Shown here: positions 46,554 to 57,990 of the stretch, piece after piece
Layout: every line of letters starts with the position of its first letter
Position numbering within the stretch: position 1 is the first letter of the stretch
DNA from: Lutjanus erythropterus
Lineage: Eukaryota; Chordata; Actinopteri; Lutjaniformes; Lutjanidae
Length of the DNA: 64,000 nucleotides
NCBI GenBank assembly: GCA_020091685.1
Contig: CM034594.1
Span: 42,791,250-42,855,249 of the forward strand
Reading direction: 5' to 3'
The notes under the pieces: generated by a model
What the model was told of the DNA's origin: nothing
Databases searched by the model: none
What the model saw: the letters and a program-made list of their open reading frames with translations, nothing else
Made by a program: the position numbers and the translations under genes

Positions 46554-46795
46554 CAGGGCTCTGCAAGCTTTACTCTTGAAAAAAATCATTTTTGGCCAAA
46601 ATTTAAACAGGAAAAAGTCTTTCTGGAGGTGCAACTACTAAATTCTCTATTTTCCATCGAGACTTTGCTTTTTTGGATTTGGCATCAAGGGTGACTACAG
46701 GATAACCTCTGGCATTTTGAGAAAAAGGTGCCAAGCCATAGGTTATGATGCATATTGTAGGTGACAAAATATTTAAAAAAATATTTGGTGTGTAG
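46554..46795 (+). mobile_element. hAT-like repeat family C, copy 1
   Basis: Starts CAGGGCTCTGCAAGCTTTAC and shares TTGGCCAAAA, GAGGTGCAACTACTAAATTC-like, TCTCTATTTT and TTTGGATTTGGCATC-type blocks with 60619-60842. CAGGG(G/C)TCTGCAA ends are hAT-like. No target-site duplication was established. Confidence 0.65.
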
Positions 46796-46994
46796 GCTAC
46801 ACATTTTCACAGTTGGAGAAAGTAAGAATCACTTAAAACAAAATGATGAATGAAAATTAAAAATAACCTTTTTTTTTTTTTGCTGAAGCCACAGGAAACC
46901 ACTGTAAAGAGAGCTGCATGCACTTCTGAAACTGCAGCTTGCAGCACCGTGGTGTAGAAGAACCAAGGGTACCCGCAAAATTTGCATAAAACAC

Positions 46995-47630
46995 TTAAAG
47001 GGGTAATTCACCCAAAAATGAAAATTCAGTCATTATCTACTCACCCTCATGCCGATTGAAGGTCGGGTTCAGTTTGTTAGTCTGCTAAACACTGAAGTTT
47101 AACAGGAAAACAGTGTTGTAGAATCTCCCAAACTATGGAAGTGAATTGTGACCAGTTTTCAAACATAAAAAAAACAGCTAGAAACAAAAACATAAAATGC
47201 CTGTGGTGTAATCCCAGTTTCCTAAAGTGCTGACATGCTGTTTGCACACTGTCACACCACACACACACACAGTTCAGACAGTGTGCACGTGAACGTGGCT
47301 CCAAGCTAAGGATCTACAGTGAAGATTCAGGCTGAAAACATGGTGTAACTAACTTTTTTTACTCAACGTGGCATGTTGGGGCTTCAGGAGACTTGGATTA
47401 CACCAGACCAGCAGTATGGAGGCATTTTATGTTTTTATTCTGTTGGGGGTTTTTTTACATTTGAAAACTGGTCACCATTCACTTCCATTGTTTGGGAGAT
47501 TCTGCAACACTGTGTTCCTGTGAAACTCCAGCAGTGATTTGTGGACTAGAAAAATTAAACTGCCCTTCAGTTGCATGAGGGTGAGTAGATAATGACTGAA
47601 TTTTTATTTTTGGGTGAATCATCCCTTTAA
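46995..47630. mobile_element. Foldback element bounded by TTAA (piggyBac-like MITE)
   Basis: TTAA at 46995-46998 and 47627-47630 flank the element. The left arm starts AGGGGTAATTCACCCAAAAA and the right arm, reversed, AGGGATGATTCACCCAAAAA. Arms of about 240 bp continue in register: TCAGTCATTATCTACTCACC, GTGTTGTAGAATCTCCC with GGGAGATTCTGCAACAC, GTGACCAGTTTTCAAA with TTTGAAAACTGGTCAC, and AAAACATAAAATGCCT with AGGCATTTTATGTTTTT. The spacer is about 140 bases. TTAA target sites are characteristic of piggyBac elements. No ORF of note. Confidence 0.9.
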
Positions 47631-47880
47631 GGAGCTACTGCAAGTCTAGGTTTGTCCAATCTGGGCTACTGAGGAAACATGGTGGTTCAACATGGCGGAC
47701 GACCTCCGCCATCTGTAGATATAATGGACTCATTCCATGGTCATGAAAACACAATAATTCTTATTTTTATGTGATTATAAACTCATGAAAACATACTTAA
47801 AATAGTATTTCTGCCATATTCTGTCAATAGATTCACTTGAATCTTACAGACTGCTCCTGTAATAGTCATTTAATAGTTTT

Positions 47881-48402
47881 AAGAAGAACAAACAGAGTAG
47901 TGTTTCACTCTGTCCAAGCTGACACTGTGCAGCCTACCTGGATTTACATACTCTACAGACTACTCCTCCCACACTTTGTACTGAGATGTGACTGTGTTGC
48001 TGGCACTGATGATGGGAGCTGGTAGGGAGGGAGAGAGGGGGAGGTGAAGAAAGAGAGAAATGGGTGCTCAGAACTCCTCTTGATGAGTTGCATATGCAAT
48101 GTTGGCACATCAGTATCTGTACGGCCATGTGCACAAGCTCCTGTCCATTCAGTTTGCTATCCTGCATTCCTACATGCCACAGCACCCCAGGACATGGCCA
48201 TATGCCATTGACTTGGCCCGTTGATCAACACTGCTCCGGCCTCGCATGACAGCTCACAATGCACACATACACACACACACACACACGCTCACACACAGTA
48301 GTTCCGACAGATGGGTGAAAAGGTGGGCCACGTCATGTGTGAAGTGAACAGAGGGCAGGGGGGTGTTAGCAATTATGGTGAAACAGACTGCAAAGAGAGA
48401 CA

Positions 48403-48465
<63 letters not shown>

Positions 48466-50643
48466 AAAAAAAGGTGCACATGGGCATGTACAGAAATACA
48501 AGCAGAGCATCAACCAAAACAAGTCTGGACTCTAGATCATACAGCCATTTAGACAACCAGCCCACTGAAGACGGCTTTAACAGAGCACCTGTAAGTGTGT
48601 ATGGATCCCTGCCTTACAGCCTCCATCTATCCTCAGAAACACCCAGAGCATGTGAAACATCCAAACGCTTCACTTGACAAGACTGCCTCTTAATATCCAA
48701 TACCCTCAACTGCAGTCTTAGTATGTATTTACTGTTATAATTCATAAAATAAAGACCATATGTCATCAAAGATTAAGGGAACATTCATTCCATCTAAATT
48801 TAGATACAACCCTCTGCACATTTTTAAAAATCTTTTGATTTAATTTAATTACTTTTCTTTATTTTGCAAACTTAAAAGGCTGCCTTTATGAGATGATTGA
48901 GCAAAATGATAAAGTTGCTCTATTAATTTGGCCAAAATAAGTTTTTAATGGAGAAGAAATTAGAGCTTCTCTGCTGACTCATCCTGAGAATGGTGACTAG
49001 GCTAACTAACTTTTTAGCTAGCTCAAAAATAACAGTTTTTAGCTCACGTTAGCTAGCAAACAACGTCATTTTTGGTCAACTTTTATCTGGCGAACAATGC
49101 AACTCTTAGTTAACTTTTTAGTCAGTCTCTGTGACTCGTCCTCGCGTGTTATTGTCAATTTACAACGTTGCATGTGTCTTGCCTGCTCAAGCTTCCCCAT
49201 GTTTGGGGAGCAGGCGGCGGGGCTCACAAACTCCTTTCAACCAAAGATTGTGTATTAAACAAGATTTCAACCTATTTAATAAACCATCTATGACTCCAAC
49301 TTGCTATTTGGACTGCTATATTCATTTTTCCACATGCAGTTGCTACATATTGTGATAGTGTAATTTGTAAAGTAGGTGTAGCTTTATTTGTTTTACACAC
49401 ACATAAACTCCAAAGACAAACTAATTCTGTGTGAGGTGTGGTAAGAAACCTTTACAAGTACAAGAGATATACTAAAGTTAAAATACAAACAATTCAAAAT
49501 CACCAGTATGCATCAAATGTAAAAGTTGAACATTGCATTTATAAAATGAGTAGAATCATACAATAGATATAGTTATAAATACAAAGAAGCTGGAGGAGTT
49601 GCAATGTTTGAACTACAGTTTCTAAGAGAAGTCATATTTTTATAAATCAAATGTTTTTAACAGCAGAACATTTCTAATGGTATTTGATAGAAAACTGACC
49701 CCAGGATGTTTTGTGCAATGGAAAAGATTTTTAGCCTGTCTAGTTGAATAATCATGGAATTATTGACAAAATATCTAAATCTAAAATGATGGCATTTACC
49801 AACAAAAGAAAGGACATGGATAGCACATTATCATTCCTACTTATATGTCAGCTCAATGTTACAATAAAGCCACGTTCAAATTGGAACCATTATGGAAATA
49901 TATTAAATACATTTTAATATATGTAGAATCTGACAGTAATAGCAACAATTTAAAAATGCACTTTATATATATCTTGTATTAAAGCTGGTGCTAGCTGGCT
50001 GTTATCAATCCTTGAGGAGTAAAGAACACTTTAAATGCTCACTTTTCATTTATGTGTGAGACTGTGTGCATCTTGTTTCCCAGCGTCTGAGCTGACAAAA
50101 ACACAAATGCAGTATGTTTTTGATATTGACCTACATGTGTCAGAAATGACTGGAAAAATAGTATAATTTTGTTATTGGTGCTGGAAATTGAGTGTCGCTT
50201 TGGCACTAGAATCGAAAAATCATAAGCATAATTGTATTCTTTCAAGCAAATTCATGAGATAATCAGATTAAAAAAATCCTGACAAAACATCACAGCAGAT
50301 GATAAAGCTAAGTTACAGAGCATGCTGGCCTGTACACAGTAACAGCTGTCTGACGAAAATCCAGCTGTGAAACTGTATTATTCCTCTCTAGCAAAGAAAA
50401 TATATATATTTGCATGTCTATGAACAAATGTGTTTATATTGTATTTAAATATTTACACATTTTGGATCACTGAAAACAACGATATAACTCATTAATAACC
50501 TTTGAACTTCAGAGGTAAATGATTAATTTTAACCTGTTTCAAACAGCTTTTTCTTTCAAACTGTAGTGAATATTTTACTAAGGTTACCTAGGTAACATAT
50601 AAAATGAAAAAACATATGTAGTTTTTTTGTGTAAAGCTCTTAC
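47881..50643. other. No gene seen; CA/TG tracts
   Basis: A (CA)-rich tract at 48262-48297, (TG)29 at 48406-48463, and AT-rich unique sequence. A perfect palindrome GTTACCTAGGTAAC lies at 50583-50596. ORFs over 48.2-48.7 kb translate the microsatellites. Confidence 0.6.
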
Positions 50644-50951
50644 CAGAACTGCAATGATTAATTTATTATTAACTGACTATTAAATTAACTGTCAACTATT
50701 TTGATGATTGATTAATCGTTTCGTGTCATTTTTTAAAAGAAAAAAGTCAAAATTCTCTGATTTCAGCTTCTTAAATATGCATATTTTAAGGTTTCTTTGC
50801 TCCTCTCTGACAGTAAACTGAATATTTTTGGGTTGAGGTCAAGATTTTTCAATATTTTCTGATATCTTATGGACCAAACAACCAATTTATTAATTGAGAA
50901 AAAGCTCAACAGATTAACTGACAATGAACATAATCATTAGTTGCAGCACTA
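50644..50951 (-). mobile_element. Family A hAT-like MITE with perfect 8-bp TSD
   Basis: Minus orientation. Starts CAGAACTGCAATGATTAA and ends TTAGTTGCAGCACTA. GCTCTTAC precedes (50636-50643) and follows (50952-50959), a perfect 8-bp target-site duplication. Internal blocks: AAAGTCAAAATTCTCTGATT, CTCTGACAGTAAACTGAATA and TATGGACCAAACAAC. This copy best defines the ends of the family. Confidence 0.9.
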
Positions 50952-51271
50952 GCTCTTACACAAAAGCAAGGCAAATTTGTTATAGAACTGACTTGACTGC
51001 ACATTAAAGTACTAACAAAAACTTCATTAACTTGTTTTTATTTATTCCATATGCCGTTGTTTTTAAGAAGAATTCTGGAGTGTTTTTATTCGAAACTTTA
51101 TCGCTCCCTAGCTTCAGTGCAATGCTAATAAAATTCAAGAAATTCCAACCAACTAAACCACCAGAGATTCTACAACAGATATGGAATAAAAAGTGGATTG
51201 CTGGAGGAGATATCAAACAAAATACATATATTACTGGAATGATTTTGCTGATTTAACTTGTAAGTTGAGGC

Positions 51272-51505
51272 CTTAAAATAACGATTATTTTCACAGTTGA
51301 GTAACTGACTGATCTGTAAAAATAACAGAAAATAGTAAAAAATGTCAATCAGTGTTTCCAGTACCCAAAGATACTCAGTTTACTGTCAGAGAGGAGTGAA
51401 ATATTCACATTTAAGAAGCTGAATTTTTGCTTGTTCCTCAAACAATAAATCAATAATCAGAATAGTTTAGTAACTGATTAATAATCAATTAGTCGTTGCA
51501 GCTCT
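51272..51505 (+). mobile_element. Family A hAT-like MITE, partial
   Basis: Plus orientation. Contains AACGATTATTTTCAC, CTCAGTTTACTGTCAGAGAG, ATATTCACATTTAAGAAGCT and an end AGTCGTTGCAGCTCTG. The left terminus and the GACGTCATC-type middle are missing. A spacer of only about 320 bases separates it from the minus-strand copy at 50644. Confidence 0.8.
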
Positions 51506-51689
51506 GGTTGCTGAATGTGTGTATTGATGGAGGCAGAGTGTGGAGAGTGTTGAGAGTGAAAGTGGTGTTGAGAGTGATGAGAATAATCCTCTGCCCATGT
51601 AACAGAGATAAAGACACACAGAGGTTTTAGCTCCACACAGGAGATTGACCTCATTACTGGCAACAAGCTCGCAGACCAACACACAAACA

Positions 51690-51790
51690 GACACACACAC
51701 ACACACACACACACAGCAGAAATGTAGATAAGTGGCAAATATATAGAGTTTCACCAGCATTGTTACTGTCAATGACTCACTCTATAAAAG

Positions 51791-51859
<69 letters not shown>

Positions 51860-52072
51860 GAACCGAGAACACCCCAACCTTGATCAGAAGCGGAGAAAAG
51901 GAGCGCTGCCCCTCCGCTCTCACATTCATCAAGAGTGTGTGTTTGATCTCTCAGCCACATCACACATGTGCCCTCCAATCAACCACTGCTGCCTCGAAGG
52001 CCCCCTTTGGCCTGCCTGCACACAAACACAAACACACACACACACGCACACACACACACACACACACACACC
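51690..52072. repeat. Paired TG and CA microsatellites
   Basis: (CA)13 at 51690-51715, (TG)32 at 51793-51856, and (CA)n at 52021-52072 with two interruptions. The long TG and CA tracts are inverted relative to one another across about 165 bases. ORFs here are microsatellite translations. Confidence 0.95.
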
Positions 52073-52379
52073 GAGGGGAACGTCCCACACAGAACCCATT
52101 AGGACTTTTGATTAAATTCGAGTATAGCTCATGTATAAAGGCCGTGGCCCCGTACAGCTTCGCTCAAGTAAGTGTGTGTGTGTGCGCGTGCAAGAAGAAA
52201 AAAGAAAGCAAAAATGAGTGACTGCAAAGCCTTCTAACCTTTGTAATATAGATCCTAACTGCTGCCAAGGGAGGTTAAAGCCTAAAAGGGCTCCATAACA
52301 CTTCATAACTCTGACTTAAATGAAACAACTACAACTCGATAGCCATTAGTGTGACACACAGACACACACGCATGCACAC

Positions 52380-52550
52380 ATATACACGGTGTCTTTAGAA
52401 GTTGGCAAGGCAACCAAGGTCATTAGGTTTATTTCCATTGGCAGAAAAGTGATTTTGGCAGCCACAGTCTGCCCGGCGACACTCAGGTTTATCAGAATAA
52501 ACAAATATGATTGGAGGAGATTGTCCCTCCACATTAATGAATCACTCTGG
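52380..52550. other. Candidate conserved non-coding block
   Basis: Repeat-free segment with GTCATTAGGTTTATTTCC, TTATCAGAATAAACAAATAT and an ATTAATGAATCAC end, directly left of a poly-A run (52551-52569). Enhancer-like by composition only. Confidence 0.25.
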
Positions 52551-52762
52551 TAAAAAAAAAAAAAAAAAACATAAAAAGAAGTGAGAGCAAGGGAGAAAAA
52601 AAAAAAAGAGAGACACGAGGAGCAACTGAAAAACCAAACCGTGTCATTTTTGGGAAATAGTGACCACTATGCTAAGACAAAAGTGCAAAGTAATGCAAAA
52701 AAAATCAGAGAGGAAAGACTGACGTTGCAGACATCTTGCTTTGTCATATCAGGAGCTATGGG

Positions 52763-53545
52763 TTCAGGGTTCTACACCTTTTCTCAAGTCAGATTCAAGC
52801 ACTTTTCAAGCAGTTTCAAGGTTTTCCAGCACCTTCCAGCTGTGCTAAATGACATATTTGTATACATATACCTGCTCAGAATGTTTAAATCTTGTGCTAT
52901 AAACAACAAAAAATATGTTGCATGACAGAATTCTACAAAAGGGAGACAAATTAAAGGGAAACAGAACAAAAGTTTCATGTTTCAAAATGTGACACCTGTC
53001 TGAAAGTAAACTTGGCATCCTGTTAGAGCTGCAACAATCAATAAATTAATCAGATATTGATCAGTTTGAGTAAAAATAGTCCAAATTCTCTGATTTCAGC
53101 TTCCTTAATGTGAATATTTTCTGGTTCCTTTACTCCTCTCTGACAGTAAACTGACTATCTTTGAGTTGTGGACAAAACAAGACATTTGAGGACGTCATCT
53201 TTGACTCTGTTCACCATTTTCCGACATTTATGGACCAAACAACCTACTTTTCAAGTGACAAGACTGTGAAAGGATTAATTAATTGATAAATCATTTTGAG
53301 TCATTTTTTCAGAAAAAAGTCAAAATTCTTTGATTTCAGCTTCTTAAATTATGCATATACATATTCCGGTCTATTCCTGATTAAATGAGTCTCTCTCTCT
53401 GACTTATTTTATTTCTTTTATTTCATTTGCTCGGACAGAGTAAGCAATGCAGTTACACTTTCCAGCAGTTTCAAGCACTTTTTTAAACCTTGAAAACCCC
53501 ACGTTAAAATAAGCATTTTCAAGGCTTCCCAGCACCTGTGACAAC
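52763..53545. mobile_element. Old repeat interrupted by tandem family A units
   Basis: Outer parts, 52785-52840 and 53455-53540, share CAAGCACTTTT, AGCAGTTTCAAG-type and CCAGCACCT-type motifs I know from a fish repeat. Between them lie two minus-strand family A units, 53025-53255 (AGAGCTGCAACAATCAATAA, TTTGAGGACGTCATC) and 53270-53370 (truncated). The linker CAAGTGACAAGACTGTGAAA joins them and matches, inverted, the linker of the dimer at 10611-11297. Confidence 0.7.
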
Positions 53546-54149
53546 CTTGTGTAATTGGCACACCTAAATGGAATGCATCCCTTTATTAATGAAATTAATT
53601 AGGCTACACCTGTGGTGGGAAACCACCTACTGCGCCATCGCTTGCATTAACTGTTCTACTAATCATCAGTGGGTCTACAGCAGAGCTCTCCCTCTGCGGC
53701 TCCATGCTAACACTTTAGCAGACAGTATGTTGAGCAACAGTAGGTTTCATGATGTAAATGTATTGAGATCTGGTATAGCTGTAATCACTGGGATTATCCA
53801 GAGTGAGATGACTGACCTCTTAATACAGGGGATGGACTTAATGACAGAAAAAACCTGTGCAATATGTGATATGTAAAATATATACAATACATGCTCTGTC
53901 AGTGAGCATAAAGCATAATAAAAAAGGACTGCTACAAAAAAAGGCTTGAAAAATAAGTCCAAACGTGTTGTGTTGGAGGAAGAAACCTCTGACAGATTTT
54001 TCCAAAAAAAACGCAAATCAAATCAAAATCATCTACAAGGGCAGACACCAGATATAGATTTATAATTTGTGATTTTCTCATTCCTTGTCTTTTTTCCTTA
54101 TTCATTCATCATCATTCATTCGACTGTCATTTTTTATTTTTACCTGCTA
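53546..54149. other. No gene seen
   Basis: Unique sequence; short ORFs lack domains. Confidence 0.5.
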
Positions 54150-54480
54150 CCTGGCTGAGTCCAAATGACTAATCCACGGCACGCTCTTTTATTTTCTGAA
54201 GGCAGGGTGGTGTGGGGTGGCTTATGTTGGAGCCTTTGTGAGATGAGCCCTTCCTCTGAACTTTTGCTGCTGGAGCATGTAACAGCGAGAGAAATGACCT
54301 GCTTCCTGTCCGATTCATGTGGTTCAGAAAAGTCCAGCAAATATAAATGAGCTAATTGTGGCTTTTTGATGCCGAACCTTTCGCAGCGGGCCGGTGTTGT
54401 GCTTGTATGTTATTCTTCTGAGCTCATAAAGCATTTCATGCAGTCGTTAGTTGGGGTTAGATAAAGGCGAGCAAATCCAA
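54150..54480. other. Candidate conserved non-coding block
   Basis: Repeat-free, GC-balanced sequence with CCAAATGACTAATCC, ATAAATGAGCTAATTGTGGC and AAAGCATTTCATGC. Overlapping ORFs on the two strands look incidental. Enhancer-like by composition only. Confidence 0.25.
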
Positions 54481-55260
54481 GAAGAGTGGAAAGGCAGGGT
54501 ATTAATTACACTAAATGGAGAAAGATGGTGCTGACTTACCAATAGCGAACAGTAACAATACACATGTGCACCAGACACGAAACGCTCAATCACACAAAAC
54601 AGAACATTTTTGCATATTCACGCACTATTCCAAGTTTCTGATCATAAACATACTCCTGTCATTAAATCAGACTGTATATGCACCGTGCACAGCAATGATG
54701 CTGCAGCGTCAGACAAATTTCCTATTGGAGATTGGACGAGCGTTCCCAGCTTAGCACCCCCACAGCAGATGTCCAATCATCCTAATATAACAGCAGGAAC
54801 AGAACAACACAGTGGCTGAGGCCTCAGATTAAAACTATCTGCATCCCAGAGGATAAAGCACAGCAGCAACGCAACAAACTAATACGAGCAAGATGAGGTG
54901 AGATTTAGTGATGTGTAACGCCGCAAAACAAGCGGTACAGCTGCCACGTTCACAAGTGGACAAGCAGAAGTGGATCATATTAGTAAGAGCACACAATTTT
55001 ATTTTCTTGGCTTCTTCTTCTGATTCACTTTCACATCCTCCATGACGATACTGGACAAAATAACTCCAAGATTCTCAAAGAACAAAAACATATTAAAAGG
55101 GCAGATGAAGAACCTCAAAGTTTAGTTGCCAACTGATGATGAATCAGATGGTGCTTCTGCCAGTAAGAACAAATGAAAAGACTCGGTTCCGAAAAAACAC
55201 TTTCATAGAAACCTTATGTTTGGTAAATGAACTACCAGTGTTGTAGTCAAGACCGCCTAA
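54481..55260. other. No gene seen
   Basis: Unique sequence; nothing supportable. Confidence 0.5.
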
Positions 55261-55267
55261 ACGCAGA

Positions 55268-55897
55268 TTAAGCATTTCACACCTACATCATTTGGTCTGG
55301 ACCTTTCAGTTTGATCCACACGTGTGAAACCTTCCCCCCGGACCATGGTCCAGACCACCAGTCTGTTGAAAAGAGGTGGTCTCGCTCTGGATTAAACTGA
55401 ACCATGGTTTAGTTTGTTTCTAGTGTGAAAACATTTTTTTGGATGGTTTGGACCAATTACAGGAAATTACGGCTAGATATGATCAGAGCCAGAAAAAGGA
55501 AAAACAAAACACCAAAACAAAATGAGCCGTGGGAGCAGATGGGGACAGGATGAGTCCAGATGTGTAACTGACATCTGGTCTGATAACTTTACAAAGAGAA
55601 ACCTGTACACTTTTCAATTGTTGTTTCACTTTGGTACTGTTGGTAGTAGGTGACAACGATGTGAATCTGTTCATTCATCTCTCTCTAGAAAAGGCCACTG
55701 AAGTGAGGCTACCTGCAGGTGCTGGTGTCAACACGCTGACGTCAGACACACGCCTGCTTATGAACCAATCAGTGTCAAATATAGGGAGACACAACCCTCG
55801 CAGGTGATGATGACAGGATGTAAATGTAAACAAAGTCTCAATTAAATGATCCTTGGTTTAAACCTTGGTCCAGATTTTAGACGTGAAAGCACCCTTA
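55268..55897. mobile_element. Probable DNA transposon with GGTCCAGA-type termini
   Basis: The left end (GCATTTCACACC, then TTTGGTCTGGACC) and right end (GGTCCAGATTTTAGACGTGA, AAGCACCC) are loosely inverted. The interior repeats GGACCATGGTCCAGACC and GAACCATGGTTTAG motifs. I recall this type from fish genomes. Ends are approximate and no transposase remnant is visible. Confidence 0.55.
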
Positions 55898-57480
55898 GTT
55901 ATGACCAAGACCAGAGTGTCATACTTTGAGGGGTTACAATCAAGTCAAAACCAGGACCAGGACCTAGGCAGGGCAAGACAAGGAATAGGCCAGTGCAAGT
56001 CCCACACAGCATGACCCACTTCAAATAAAACTGATCTGAAGATCCACATTCCCATAAAAACATCCACAGAAGACAAATGAAGTACCCTCTTCATTCAGCT
56101 CCATATATGTGTGAATGTGTAAGTGTACAATGAGAAATGTCTTGATAAAATGATTAAAAGGCATTGCAGTACAAACACTAAGGAGCTGAAATCAACTCAA
56201 CCACAGTTATTCAACACTCATGTTTTACCATCCACTTAATAGATTCATATTTGTCTCAGTTTTCTGCATGACTCATCTTCCCCTTGAAACCATCATTTAA
56301 TAGAGAATGTGTAGTCATTTTTAGGAAGGAAGGAAGTTTCACATCCAGTTGCAATGATTATATTAACAAAAAACCCAACCAACCAACCAACCAACCAAAC
56401 AAAAAAAAATAAAAAAATAAAACGATGCACATACAACTTAGTGATATCCCTGCAGCTGTGGTCTTGAAATCAAATTACAAGTCCTATCTGTGACAGAGAC
56501 AAAAGTAGTCATGAGACTAAGACTAAGACCAGTCTCTAGGACTACAACACTATGAACTACTCTGGCAACAAAAAGTCAAACTGAGGGTAGATATAAAATG
56601 TTTTTATGCGTGGACACAATTACATTCAAATGCATATGGTTGCATGCTTCTGTAAAGTCTAATTTAAAACTAAATACTAGATCAGGGTTGTCAACCTCAG
56701 TTTCATCGGGGGGCACAGCAATATCATAGTCAAAAGGTTGGCTGTCAAAACGATATAAATGCATCTACTGGTTTCAATATTTCATAATTTCACATTAAGC
56801 AAAACATGTATTTATTCGGTAAGTGGTTTTCTTGTCTCAAAGACATGTTGTTGGACTGCAGCTCTGACTGTTACTCGCTACAACCATTCGACCAAAATGC
56901 CACTGCTGGAAACCAAGGAAACTAAAACTACATGTTGGAAACAGCTGTATGATATTGAGATGCTATGTAGCATATACTGGTATCTAAGGGCCAAAAAGCC
57001 TTCAGCATGCAGATTACAAAATGAGGATGTATTCTGGGACATGCTTATGAATACTTTATTTCTGTAACGCAGCACAGAATTATATTGTGCAAATGATATT
57101 CTTTGCAAGCTCTGGTACCAGACTGTATTTGTTTTCTTGGTTTGGTACACCATATGAAGCATAATTAGGGTCAATGTCTTGGTGGATGTAGAACATAAAC
57201 TCAAGCCTGAGCTTTAAGCATCTTTGGTAGCGTCATGCTTTCCCAGTTATAGCAGCTCTGCATGAGAACTAGTAGCCTATGAACCAGATGAATCTGCAAG
57301 CTTGTGTTTCATCTGGCCACCCTCCCGTTCAAAAAGATTTCAAACCATCCTGGCTTTTGTTGGGCCAATCACGGCTATTTTTTTTTTTTTTTATATACGC
57401 GTTTGATGCAATGACTCACAGAGGAGCATCACTGGTCCAGATTTGAAAAGTCACATGTCAAACGTTTTTGAGTGCAATGC
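55898..57480. other. No gene seen; (CCAA)n
   Basis: (CCAA)6 at 56374-56398 followed by A-rich sequence, and poly-T at 57378-57392. ORFs of 60-108 codons on both strands near 56.8-57.2 kb overlap and lack domains. Confidence 0.5.
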
Positions 57481-57484
57481 TTCA

Positions 57485-57990
57485 GGCTCATAGTCTTGCA
57501 TAACCAGACCTCTCTTCACAGAGCTCAGTGCTGGAGAAAAGTTTGGCTCCACACATGCAGTCTCCTATAGAGGAAAAAATGCCCTGCCTTGTTTGCATTT
57601 CTTTAAACCAATCACAAATGTCTTGGGCAGGGCTAAGCCCAGGATGCAACAGTGGTTCTGCTGCAAAATAGAGTTGAGGGAGAACTTGTTTCGGTGGAAC
57701 ATTTGCACACTGAGAGGTGAGTTCTGGAATTAAAATGGCTACACCACTGCAAAACAAAAGGGCAACGGCAAACTTGTTTACATTTGTACCATTAGCATCC
57801 CAGGTGCTAATTTGCCGTTTTCAGGTTGCAGCTCGGAGGTTGCTCTTGTTTTCTGAGGGCTTTCAAAACGCTGCTAGCGGACGCTGTGTTGCCGTCAGAA
57901 ACAAGCGACCGATGACAGACTTAAACCCGCAGTGTGGATCTGATGAGTCAGACTGCCAGGCTCAGAAAGCTCAGATCAAACAGTCAAACT
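57485..57990 (-). mobile_element. Probable teleost interspersed repeat
   Basis: CATAACCAGACCTCTCTTCA, TTTCTTTAAACCAATCACAA, TGTCTTGGGCAGGGCTAAGC and GAGGGAGAACTTGTTTCGG are motifs of a repeat I remember from fish DNA. No second copy lies in the window to confirm it; strand is uncertain. The two ORFs here are incidental. Confidence 0.45.

Larger units (their letters stand above)
46458..47880 (+). mobile_element. Old repeat split by two later insertions
   Basis: The left half, about 46458-46553 (GATTTAGTAGCATCTAGTGG, TTGCAACCAACTGAATACT), and the right half, about 47650-47870 (TTTGTCCAATCTGGGCTACT, GAAACATGGTGGTTCAACAT, GGCGGAC), belong, from memory of teleost repeats, to one element. They are separated here by family C (46554-46795) and a TTAA foldback element (46995-47630). 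The joining is recalled family order, not seen by an intact second copy. Confidence 0.5.

Noticed and set aside
48254-48565. ORFs rich in HT, VC and CV dipeptides (also near 14.5-14.9, 19.9-20.4, 28.7 and 51.8-52.2 kb)
   Set aside because: Direct translations of (CA)n/(TG)n microsatellites.
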